This document shows positions 6,135 through 13,023 of a DNA stretch of 23,171 nucleotides, in pieces (positions within the stretch are counted from its first letter, which is position 1; every line of letters begins with the position of its first letter). Under the pieces are notes generated by a model. That model saw only the letters and a list, made by a program, of their open reading frames with translations, was not told the origin of the DNA and did no database searches. The DNA comes from DASZYF01 sp035545535 (lineage in GTDB: Bacteria; Actinomycetota; Actinomycetes; Mycobacteriales; CAJCIY01). Location of the stretch: assembly GCA_035545535.1 (NCBI GenBank), contig DASZYF010000169.1:1-23171 (forward strand). The letters are read 5' to 3'. The position numbers and the translations under genes are program-made.

Positions 6135-8119
6135 CGCGCCGCCTCCCAGCGGGCGCGCTCGTCGGCGAAGGCCCGCTGCCGGCGCGCGGTGAAGTCCGCG
6201 CCCCCGGTGCCGAAGTCGGCGAGCGTGAGCGTCGCCGGATTCGTGTCGAGATCGCGGCGACCGGCGAGCACGTCGGCGCGCAGGTCGAGCAGCTCTTCGG
6301 GCGTCACGGGCACGAACCGCAGCCGGTCGAACGGGCGCAGCAGCCACGGCGGCCCGACGCCCTCGGGGTCGTAGCGCCACACCGGCACGGTGCGGCCGAC
6401 GAGCTGGTAGCCGCCGGGGCCTTCCATGCCGTAGATGCAGAGGTAGATGCCGCCGATGCCGACGGCGTTGGCGGGCGTCCAGGTGCGCGCCGGGTCGTAC
6501 TTGGTCGTGACCAGGCGGTGCGCGGGGTCGAGCGGCACGGCGACCGGGGCGCCGAGGTAGACGTCGCCGAGCCCGACGACGACGTAGGTCGCGCGGGTGA
6601 CGATGTCGAAGACGTCGTCGCGTGCGTCGAGCCCGTTCACCCGGCGGATGAACTCGACGTTGTCCGGGCACCACGGCGCATCGGGTCGCACCGTGCGCTG
6701 GTAGCGCTGCATGGCCTCGTGCGCCGCGGGATCGTCGAGCGCCAGGGGAAGTGTCACCTCGCGCACGGGCAGCACGACGTCGTGCGGGTCGGGTAGCCCC
6801 GCCCACGCATCCGCCACCACCGCGGCGAGCGCCGGCAGGCCGAGGCGGGTGCTGTCGGTGGCGACGAGGATCGAGCGCACGCCCTCCACCTGCTCGGTGA
6901 TGCCGGCCGGCGCCTTCGCGGTGATCGCGTCGGCGAGCAGGTGCACCCGGAACCGCACCTCGAGGTCGAGCTCGGGCGGGCCGACCTCGACGAGCAGGTG
7001 GTGGTCACCGGCGCGGCGCACGACGAGTGCGGGGCGCTCGCCGTCCGCGGCGATCGCGGCCAGCGGGGCCGGACGCGTCGTCGTCCGCGTCGCGGGAAGG
7101 TCGGTCCGCTCCACACCGTCACGGAGGAGGGCCCGACGGTTCGCGTTGATGCGGTCGGCGTCGGCCGGCGTGATCGGTTCGAGCCGCACCGTGTCGCCCG
7201 GACGGGCCTGGGCGAAGATCCAGCGGTCGGACTCGATGACGACGGCGGGCACGAGGAAGCCGCCGAGGCTCGGCCCGTCCGGCCCGACGACGACCGGGGT
7301 GCCGCCGGACAGCATGATCGCGCCGACGGGGTAGGCGCTGTCGTGGATGTTGCTGGGGTGCAGCCCCGCGTCGCCCCCGTCAGCGCGGGACCACTGCGGC
7401 GCCGGGCCCACGAGCCGCACTCCGGTGCGGTCCGCCCGGTGATCGACCTCCCACGTCGCGGCGAACAGCTCGTCGAGGCCCTCGGGCGTGAGGTGGTCGG
7501 CGCCACCGTGCGGCCCGGCGATGACGCGCACCACCCACTCGCGGTGCAGCGTGGGCAGCAGGTCGTGCACATCGCGCGGCGCCGCGCAGTTCTCCTGCCC
7601 CCGGACCCCGAGCACGTCGCCCGCGACCAACGCACGCCCGTGCAGACCGCCGAACCCTCCGAGCAGGAAGGTGGACCGGCTGCCGAGCGCGCGCGGCACG
7701 TCGAGGCCGCCGCGCACGGCCAGGTAGCCGCGCAGGCCGTTCGCGGTGAACCGGCCCATGTCGAGCACGCCGCCGGCGGGGACGACCGTGACCTGCCCGG
7801 GCACGACGGCGCGGCCGTCGACCGTCGCGTGGGTCGCCGCGCCGGCGACGCAGATCAGAGCCCGCTCGGCGAAGGAGAGCACCGGCCCCTGCACGACCGC
7901 TTCGAGGCCGGCCGCGAACGCGTCGTTGCCCACAGCCCGTGCGGCGAGCGCGAACGAGAGGTCGTCCCACGCTCCCGACGGGGGCACGCCGACCGACCAC
8001 AACCCTCGTCGGCCTGCGAGGTCCTGCACCGTCGTCTGGATGCCCGGCTTCACAACCGAGATCCCCTGCAGGGCAAGGGGTTCCGGCGGGCTGCCCCGGC
8101 CGGTGAGCGTCGCGCTCAC
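6131..8119 (-). CDS. Urea/guanidine carboxylase-like protein, AHS2-AHS1 domains only
   Basis: 662 aa. Residues about 15-310 are an AHS2/PxpC-type domain (VVKPGIQTTVQDLAGR, GVPPSGAWDDLSF, GYLAVRGGLDVP, SGGTPVVVGPDGPSLGGFL). Residues about 370-620 are an AHS1/PxpB-type domain (PDAPWCPDNVEFIRRVNGL, TTKYDPARTWTPANAVGIGG, CIYGMEGPGGYQLVGR). This is the central carboxyltransferase part of urea or guanidine carboxylase, including the linker between the domains. The roughly 450-aa biotin carboxylase domain and the C-terminal biotin carrier domain with its AMKM lysine are absent; the protein ends at ERARWEAAR. It starts at GTG 8119 (GTGA overlap with UAAP2) and stops in an ATGA overlap with atzF, so there is no room for the missing parts. 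It either uses a carboxylase/carrier encoded elsewhere or works without biotin, like the ATP-dependent 5-oxoprolinase PxpBC. Confidence 0.85.
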   Translation of the reverse strand: MSATLTGRGSPPEPLALQGISVVKPGIQTTVQDLAGRRGLWSVGVPPSGAWDDLSFALAARAVGNDAFAAGLEAVVQGPVLSFAERALICVAGAATHATVDGRAVVPGQVTVVPAGGVLDMGRFTANGLRGYLAVRGGLDVPRALGSRSTFLLGGFGGLHGRALVAGDVLGVRGQENCAAPRDVHDLLPTLHREWVVRVIAGPHGGADHLTPEGLDELFAATWEVDHRADRTGVRLVGPAPQWSRADGGDAGLHPSNIHDSAYPVGAIMLSGGTPVVVGPDGPSLGGFLVPAVVIESDRWIFAQARPGDTVRLEPITPADADRINANRRALLRDGVERTDLPATRTTTRPAPLAAIAADGERPALVVRRAGDHHLLVEVGPPELDLEVRFRVHLLADAITAKAPAGITEQVEGVRSILVATDSTRLGLPALAAVVADAWAGLPDPHDVVLPVREVTLPLALDDPAAHEAMQRYQRTVRPDAPWCPDNVEFIRRVNGLDARDDVFDIVTRATYVVVGLGDVYLGAPVAVPLDPAHRLVTTKYDPARTWTPANAVGIGGIYLCIYGMEGPGGYQLVGRTVPVWRYDPEGVGPPWLLRPFDRLRFVPVTPEELLDLRADVLAGRRDLDTNPATLTLADFGTGGADFTARRQRAFADERARWEAAR

Positions 8120-8724
8120 GAGGCCCACGCGAGCAGCTGCACCGGCGTCGGGTCGTAGCCGTTGCACGGGTTGTTCAGCTGCGGGCAGTTCGAGATCAGG
8201 ATGAGGATGTCCCGCTCGGCCCGGAGCTCGACGTGCTTGCCGGGGGCCGAGACACCGTCGGCGAAGTGCAGGTCGCCGTTCGAGGCGACCGGCACGTTCA
8301 TGAAGAAGTTGACGTTGTGCGTCAGGTCTCGTGTTGTCATGCCGACCTGGTGCGCGAGCCGGCTGAAGGTGATGCGGCAGGCGTGCTGATGGCGGGTGTG
8401 CTCGCCGTACCGGACGACGTTGCTCTCCTGGGCGCACGCACCGCCGAGGGTGTCGTGCCGGCCGCAGGTGTCGTCGACGATCGTCGCGAGCGGATCCAGC
8501 CTCACGGAGCGGAGCACCGAGCCGGTCGTGAGGTAGACCGCCCCCTGCTCCCGGATGGTGTCGACCGCGCTGTAGCGGTTGGCGTGGTTGTGGGCGTCGT
8601 AGAACAACGTGTCGACGGCCTGGTTGCCGTGCAGGTCGACGATGCGGAAGCGGGTGCCGGCGGTGATGACCCCGCTCCACCCGTCACCCGCCGGGACCTC
8701 GACGTCGAGCGTGGGCGCGGTCAC
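8116..8724 (-). CDS. DUF1989 protein UAAP2 (urea amidolyase-associated; carboxyguanidine deiminase CgdB-like)
   Basis: About 202 aa. DUF1989 signature segments are clear: RIVDLHGNQAVDTLFYDA, NRYSAVDTIREQGAVYLT, DDTCGRHDTLGGACAQESN and NVNFFMNVPV, with the conserved Cys/His residues that probably bind metal. UAAP1/UAAP2 pairs occur next to urea-carboxylase-like genes. In the guanidine pathway the pair was shown to be the heteromeric carboxyguanidine deiminase that converts carboxyguanidine to allophanate, the AtzF substrate. The start is either GTG 8724, which gives the same GTGA overlap seen at the following junction, or ATG 8733, which adds MDR. It lies between UAAP1 and the AHS2-AHS1 gene and should act in the cytoplasm. 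The reaction here is inferred from family and neighbours, since the cognate carboxylase is incomplete. Confidence 0.87.
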   Translation of the reverse strand: MTAPTLDVEVPAGDGWSGVITAGTRFRIVDLHGNQAVDTLFYDAHNHANRYSAVDTIREQGAVYLTTGSVLRSVRLDPLATIVDDTCGRHDTLGGACAQESNVVRYGEHTRHQHACRITFSRLAHQVGMTTRDLTHNVNFFMNVPVASNGDLHFADGVSAPGKHVELRAERDILILISNCPQLNNPCNGYDPTPVQLLAWAS

Positions 8725-9422
8725 GCGATCCATCGCTCGGCCTGCTCGATCGCGCGGGCGGACTCGGCGCGGAACGTCCGGCTCGCGTCGTCCGCCGCGG
8801 CGGGGCCGACCGGGTGGATCGTGGCGACCACGTCGGAGGGCGACCACCGATCGGAGGGGTCGAGCGGGTGCGGCGCGGTCGACAGCACGACGAGCACGGC
8901 CTGCTCGGCGCGCAGCTCGGCCCAGTCCCCCGCATGCGCGTTGCCCGGCGCGTACGTCAGCCCGCCCCGGTCGTCGTCGCCGGGCACGACCTTGGTGAAC
9001 AGGTTCACGCACGCGTGCAGGTCGCGCTCTCCCAGCCCGTGCTTGGTCAGCTCGTCGAGCAGCCCCGTGCGCGCGGCGAGGCGCTGGTCGTTGCGATCCC
9101 CCTGGTAGCTGGACGCGCCGAACCGGCGGGCGACCTGCGGCTGGGTGCTGTGCCCGGTGATCGCGTCGTGCCAGCCGACCGACGATCCGGTCAGCGACAG
9201 GAGCGCGCGGCCGCAGTCGCTCATCAGCACCATCGGCGCCGTGATGCGCACCGCCATCTGCGCCTTCAGCGTGTCCGGGATGCAGAGCCGTTCGAGCGTC
9301 TGCGGATGGGCGTAGGCGAGCAGGCTCACGTTGGCTCCGTCCGCGACGGCGTCGAGCCGCAGCGCGTGTCCGCGCCGGATGATCCGCGACCAAGCCGCCC
9401 CGCCGGGGATGGTCTCCTTCAT
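8721..9422 (-). CDS. DUF1989 protein UAAP1 (urea amidolyase-associated; carboxyguanidine deiminase CgdA-like)
   Basis: 233 aa. It has the DUF1989 fold markers of the UAAP1 branch: MKETIPGGAAWSRIIRRGHALRL at the N-terminus, the region with LERLCIPDTLKAQMAVRIT, VLMSDCGRALLSLTGSSVGWHD, and DLHACVNLFTKV with conserved Asp, His and Cys. It should pair with UAAP2 in the next gene as a two-subunit deiminase acting on a carboxylated guanidine or urea-like compound to release ammonia. ATG start at 9422, overlapping the stop of the GAF gene (ATGA). It ends inside the start region of UAAP2, so the pair is translationally coupled, as expected for subunits of one complex. The long upstream extension of this frame is a shadow of the GAF gene. 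Confidence 0.87.
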   Translation of the reverse strand: MKETIPGGAAWSRIIRRGHALRLDAVADGANVSLLAYAHPQTLERLCIPDTLKAQMAVRITAPMVLMSDCGRALLSLTGSSVGWHDAITGHSTQPQVARRFGASSYQGDRNDQRLAARTGLLDELTKHGLGERDLHACVNLFTKVVPGDDDRGGLTYAPGNAHAGDWAELRAEQAVLVVLSTAPHPLDPSDRWSPSDVVATIHPVGPAAADDASRTFRAESARAIEQAERWIA

Positions 9423-9910
9423 CGCGGGTCCTCGCCGAGCCAGCGCCGGTAGCCCGGCTCGGCCCGGATGCGCTCGGTGTGGGCGGCCAGCAGCTCCGCG
9501 GCCAGGGCGATCGAGGCGACCTCCTCGGACGTCCACGCGCGCGGCCGGTCGCTGTGCACGGACAGCCAGCCCACCGACTCCTGGCCGGCGACGATCGGCG
9601 CGAGGACCTGTGCGCGAACCCCGTACGCGGTGACGAGCGCCTCCGGCGGCGGTGGGCCCGCACTGACATCGGGTTGCACGAGCACCTTGCGCGTCTCCAT
9701 CACCCAGGTCGCGGTCGCGGCCGCCCGCTGATCGATGCTGTTGTCCTCGGTCATCGCACGCTGCCCCTCGGCGACGACTTCGGCGACGCACGGGAAGTTC
9801 ATCCCCGGCACGTCCATCCGCAGCGTCGTGCGCGCGGGCCGCAGCGCCGCGAACAGCTCGGCGAGCACGGTGTCGGCGACACCCGTGGCCGTCTCTGCCA
9901 TGGCGGTCAC
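9419..9910 (-). CDS. Stand-alone GAF domain protein
   Basis: 160 aa from ATG 9901, or 163 aa from GTG 9910, which would overlap the MBL stop as GTGA and fits the overlap pattern of the operon. Nearly the whole protein is one GAF domain: LAELFAALRPARTTLRMD at the front, then VLVQPDVSAGPPPPEAL, VRAQVLAPIVAGQESVGWLSVHS and a C-terminal helix (WTSEEVASIALAAELLAAHTERIRA). No DNA-binding, kinase or cyclase domain is attached and there is no TM segment. GAF domains bind small ligands, so it could sense the pathway substrate or serve as a binding or accessory subunit. A free methionine sulfoxide reductase-like enzyme is less likely because the expected cysteine cluster is missing. Function unknown; it is coupled to UAAP1 downstream. 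Confidence 0.8.
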   Translation of the reverse strand: MTAMAETATGVADTVLAELFAALRPARTTLRMDVPGMNFPCVAEVVAEGQRAMTEDNSIDQRAAATATWVMETRKVLVQPDVSAGPPPPEALVTAYGVRAQVLAPIVAGQESVGWLSVHSDRPRAWTSEEVASIALAAELLAAHTERIRAEPGYRRWLGEDPR

Positions 9911-10740
9911 ACGCTGGCGACCGCGAACCGCCGGGCCATCTCCTCGGTGAGGGCGGGCCACACGACCGGGTCGTGGCCCGGGATGAGGCGGTAGCCCTTC
10001 TCCTGCGCGATCGCCTTGAGCCGGCGGATCGGTTCGAGGGTGATCTCGGGGTCGTCGCCGACGAAGCCGCCCAGCGGCAGCTCCTGCTCGATGTTCTCCG
10101 TCAGGTCCGCGGCGTCGAACGCGAACACGAACCCGCCGCCGCCTACCGATCCGTCGAGCTCGACCATGAAGCTCTGGTTGCCCGGGGTGTGGCCGTAGGT
10201 GGGGATCGCGGTGATGCCGGGGGCGATCTCCTCCTCGCCGTCGGCGAGCTTCCAGTCGATGCGCCGGTCGTCGTAGTCGACCCGGATGAGGGCGTCCCCG
10301 GTCGGGTAGTGCCCGCCGGTGAGCCCGTGCTCGAGCTCCTTGCGCTGCATGTGGATGGGCACGCGGCCGGCGAAGTGCTTGATGCCGCCCGAGTGGTCGT
10401 GGTGCAGGTGGCTGATGCCGACGGCCGTGATGTCGTCGAGCGACAGGCCGACCCGTTCGAGCTCGTACTCGATCGGGTCCTCGTCGTCCCCGACCGTGAG
10501 CACGGGCCGGTAGAACGACGGGTCGGGGTAGAAGCGGCGCGACATGCCCGGGTCACGGACGATCGCCGCGTTGAACCCGGTGTCGAGCATGACCCAGCCG
10601 CCGTCGACCTCGAGCAGCACGCCGGGCGTCGGCTCGAGCATGCGCTGCTCCGGCGGGGCGCCGTAGATCGAGACGGACCGGGGCAGGTCCTCGTAGCCGA
10701 GCGTGAGCAGGATGATCCGGCGCACTCCGGTCTTGGCCAT
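9907..10740 (-). CDS. Metallo-beta-lactamase fold hydrolase, N-acyl homoserine lactonase-like
   Basis: 277 aa, close to the size of AiiA/AttM-type lactonases. The dinuclear metal site is complete: His111, His113, Asp115 and His116 in ISHLHHDHSGG, His184 in TYGHTPG, an Asp in FAFDAAD (about residue 209-212) and His256 in IPGHDPV. The fold is typical of enzymes opening lactones or other cyclic esters/amides. No signal peptide is seen, so it is cytoplasmic. Within this operon it more plausibly opens or hydrolyses an imported cyclic substrate than quenches acyl-homoserine lactones, but that is inference. ATG 10740 has an excellent SD (GGAGGA, 8 nt upstream). It lies 22 nt after the solute-binding protein gene and overlaps the GAF gene start. 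Confidence 0.85.
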   Translation of the reverse strand: MAKTGVRRIILLTLGYEDLPRSVSIYGAPPEQRMLEPTPGVLLEVDGGWVMLDTGFNAAIVRDPGMSRRFYPDPSFYRPVLTVGDDEDPIEYELERVGLSLDDITAVGISHLHHDHSGGIKHFAGRVPIHMQRKELEHGLTGGHYPTGDALIRVDYDDRRIDWKLADGEEEIAPGITAIPTYGHTPGNQSFMVELDGSVGGGGFVFAFDAADLTENIEQELPLGGFVGDDPEITLEPIRRLKAIAQEKGYRLIPGHDPVVWPALTEEMARRFAVASV

Positions 10741-10762
10741 GTGCGGTGTCCTCCTTCGTCCG

Positions 10763-12361
10763 TCAGGCGGACAGGTTGGCGAGCAGCAGCGTGTTGGGGT
10801 TGGACACGATGTGCGCGTCCTCGACGCCCTTGAGCCACGGCTGGGCGACCATGAAGTCGGTGATGTTGGCGATGTTCATCCAGCAACCCGTCTGCGATGC
10901 GGCGATCGCCGCATCGGAGAAGTCCTGGTCGGACCCGCTGATCAGGGCCTTGGCGTAGTCGGCCGTCGCGGCCGGCGACGAGCAGTGCAGGTAGTTGAGG
11001 CCGGCGCCCGGGTCGAAGCTGATGTGGCCCCACGTGTAGGGCGAGGGCGAGTCCGGCCAGCCCGGCGTCGCGAGCATGTCGGGCGCGCCCTTGGGGTCGC
11101 CCACCCAGCCGAAGATCGCCGATGTCGGGTAGGACTGCACCTTCACGTTCAGGCCGAGGGGCGCGAGCTGCGTCGAGATCAGGTTCGCGACGATCTGGCT
11201 GTCCGGCTGGCTCGAGTCCCACCCGATGGTGAGGCTGCGCTCCGCGGACGGCGCCGCGCTGACGATGCCCTTGAGGACCGACGGGTCGAGCGTGATCGCC
11301 TGCTGGGCGTACTGCGGCGCCATCATGTTCGCCGGGTAGACCTGGGTCGCCTTGGTGCCGCGACCGAAGTAGGTCTGCTTGACGATCTCGTCGGTGTCGA
11401 TCGCCTTGAGCAGCGCCAACCGGTTCGTGGCGTCCTTGAACAGCGGGCTCGCCGGGTTGACGTAGAAGTACTCCGAGATCATCGACGGCAGCGTGTAGCT
11501 GTTGACCTTCTTGTTCGACAGGTACGAGGAGACCGCCGACGACGGGATGTCGTGCAGGATCATGGCCAGCTGCCCGTTGTTGAACTGCAGCTGCTGTGCG
11601 GACGAGTCCGTGATGACCGGCAGGTCGATGTCGGTGAAGTACGGCTTCGCGCCCCAGTAGCCGTCGTAGGCCTTCATCTCGTAGTGCGAGCCGACCTTCG
11701 CATCGGTGATGGTGTACGGACCGGTGCCGAGGTCGTGGGTCTGCAGGTAGGTCTGGTCGTTGTCCTTGCCCTTGTACTGCGCGAGCCCGGTCGGGCTCAT
11801 CATCTTCGGCCCGTAGGCGCACGCGAGGTAGGTGAGGAACGCCGAGTTCGGGTGCTTGAGCTTGATCGTGACGTCGAGGGCGTCCGGCGTGGTGATCGAC
11901 GCGATGTCGGCCACCTGGTAGGCCGGGCCCTGGTTCACGGCGGCCCGCCGGTCGAACGATGCCTTGATCGCGGCCGAGGTGAACGGTGTGCCGTCGTGGA
12001 ACGTCACGTTGGGCCGCAGCTTGAAGGAGAACGTCGTGTTGTCCTTCGAGGCGGTCCAGCTGGTCGCCAGGAGACCCTGGAGGGTCGGCGTCGCGGTGCC
12101 GGGCTTGTACTCCAGCAGCCCCTCGTAGGCGTTGGTCGTGAGGATCAGGCCCTGGCCGGCGTAGTAGATGTCGGGGTCCGGCGGCTGGCCCGGGTCCTGC
12201 AGGAACGACAGGTGCAGGGTGTGGTCCGCGGGCGCGCTCGCCGAGCCGCCACCCGTTCCGCTGCTGCCGGAGCCGCTGGAGCTGCCGCACGCGGCGACGC
12301 CCAGGGCGGTGGCGGTGACGACGGCTGTGATGCCCGCCTTGCCGAGCAGGTTCCGGTGCAT
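10763..12361 (-). CDS. ABC transporter solute-binding protein, family 5 (peptide/nickel type), lipoprotein
   Basis: 532 aa. The N-terminus MHRNLLGKAGITAVVTATAL leads to the lipobox GVAAC and a Gly/Ser linker, so it is a lipid-anchored extracytoplasmic receptor. The mature part has the SBP_bac_5 pattern (LILTTNAYEGLLEYKPG, LRPNVTFHDGTPFTSAAIKASFDR, HDLGTGPYTITDAKVGSHYEMKAYDGYWG). It should capture the substrate and deliver it to the two permeases encoded upstream in the same operon. Family 5 proteins bind di/oligopeptides, opines, sugars and metal chelates, so the ligand is open. ATG 12361 has GGAGG 8 nt upstream, located inside the 3' end of the cysteine hydrolase gene. Receptor genes usually come first in such operons; here it follows the membrane components. 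Confidence 0.9.
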   Translation of the reverse strand: MHRNLLGKAGITAVVTATALGVAACGSSSGSGSSGTGGGSASAPADHTLHLSFLQDPGQPPDPDIYYAGQGLILTTNAYEGLLEYKPGTATPTLQGLLATSWTASKDNTTFSFKLRPNVTFHDGTPFTSAAIKASFDRRAAVNQGPAYQVADIASITTPDALDVTIKLKHPNSAFLTYLACAYGPKMMSPTGLAQYKGKDNDQTYLQTHDLGTGPYTITDAKVGSHYEMKAYDGYWGAKPYFTDIDLPVITDSSAQQLQFNNGQLAMILHDIPSSAVSSYLSNKKVNSYTLPSMISEYFYVNPASPLFKDATNRLALLKAIDTDEIVKQTYFGRGTKATQVYPANMMAPQYAQQAITLDPSVLKGIVSAAPSAERSLTIGWDSSQPDSQIVANLISTQLAPLGLNVKVQSYPTSAIFGWVGDPKGAPDMLATPGWPDSPSPYTWGHISFDPGAGLNYLHCSSPAATADYAKALISGSDQDFSDAAIAASQTGCWMNIANITDFMVAQPWLKGVEDAHIVSNPNTLLLANLSA

Positions 12362-12364
12362 GGT

Positions 12365-13012
12365 TCAGGCCTCCACGAGGGTCGGGACGGGCACCGAGAC
12401 GGTGCGGGAAGGGGCGAGCTCCTCGAAGGCGGCGATGACCTCGGCGGACGTGCGGTTGGATCCGTGCTGCAGGTACTCCATGGCATCGAGCGACGCGGTG
12501 TGGCGGGCCAGCGACGAGCCGCCGACGCAGTCGGTGACGACGCGCACGTAGAAGTCGCGCTGGTGGGCGTCGGCGAACGTGTAGTGGACGCACACGTCGG
12601 TGAGCCCGCCGATGAGGATCAGCGTCTCGGCCCGCAGGGCGCGCAGCACGATCTCGAGCTCGGTGCCGATGAAGCCCGAGTAGCGGCGCTTGACGATGTG
12701 GTACTCGTCGTCCCGCGGCATCAGGCTGTCGATCAGCTCGGTGCCGCGATCACCCTCGAGCAGGTGCACGCCTTCGTTGCCGTCGAGCTCGCGGCCGAAG
12801 TCGATGAGGCTGCGCCGGTGCACCTCCTGCAGGAACACGATCGGGATGCCGGCGGCCCGGGCCGCGGCGACGATGTCCTCCGCGATCGCGATGCGCGCGG
12901 CGTGCCCGTCCATGTGCTCGATGCCGACCTCCTCGAAGGGCAGGTCGGCGCCCTTCTGGAAGTCGACGACGACGAGCACCGGGCGCCCGACGATCATCGG
13001 CTGCTGCGGCAT
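12365..13012 (-). CDS. Isochorismatase-family cysteine hydrolase
   Basis: 215 aa, standard for the family. The catalytic triad is visible: Asp17 in VLVVVDFQKG, Lys108 in YHIVKRRYSGF and the nucleophile Cys141 in LIGGLTDVCVHYT, with the G-x-x-T/S-x-x-C arrangement after the conserved cis-peptide. Members hydrolyse amides, carbamoyl groups or vinyl ethers (nicotinamidase, N-carbamoylsarcosine amidase, ureidoacrylate hydrolase, biuret hydrolase). In an operon ending in allophanate hydrolase, a biuret hydrolase-like or N-carbamoyl hydrolase role is attractive but unproven. ATG 13012 has a strong GGAGGA SD. It sits between the permease (11-nt gap) and the solute-binding protein gene (3-nt gap), so it is within the transporter block. 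The open frame upstream is a shadow of the permease gene. Confidence 0.87.
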   Translation of the reverse strand: MPQQPMIVGRPVLVVVDFQKGADLPFEEVGIEHMDGHAARIAIAEDIVAAARAAGIPIVFLQEVHRRSLIDFGRELDGNEGVHLLEGDRGTELIDSLMPRDDEYHIVKRRYSGFIGTELEIVLRALRAETLILIGGLTDVCVHYTFADAHQRDFYVRVVTDCVGGSSLARHTASLDAMEYLQHGSNRTSAEVIAAFEELAPSRTVSVPVPTLVEA

Positions 13013-13023
13013 GGCGTTCCTCC

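Noticed and set aside
6135..6806. Long N-terminal extension of the allophanate hydrolase
   Set aside because: The upstream part of this frame is Arg-rich and lies entirely within the AHS1-coding region. MNGPAFIRRL at 6134 is a normal AtzF start with ATGA overlap.
10143..12593. 816-aa open frame over the binding-protein gene
   Set aside because: It is a GC-driven shadow in another frame: Arg/Pro/Ser-rich, low complexity, no family match, while the 532-aa lipoprotein frame is clearly real.
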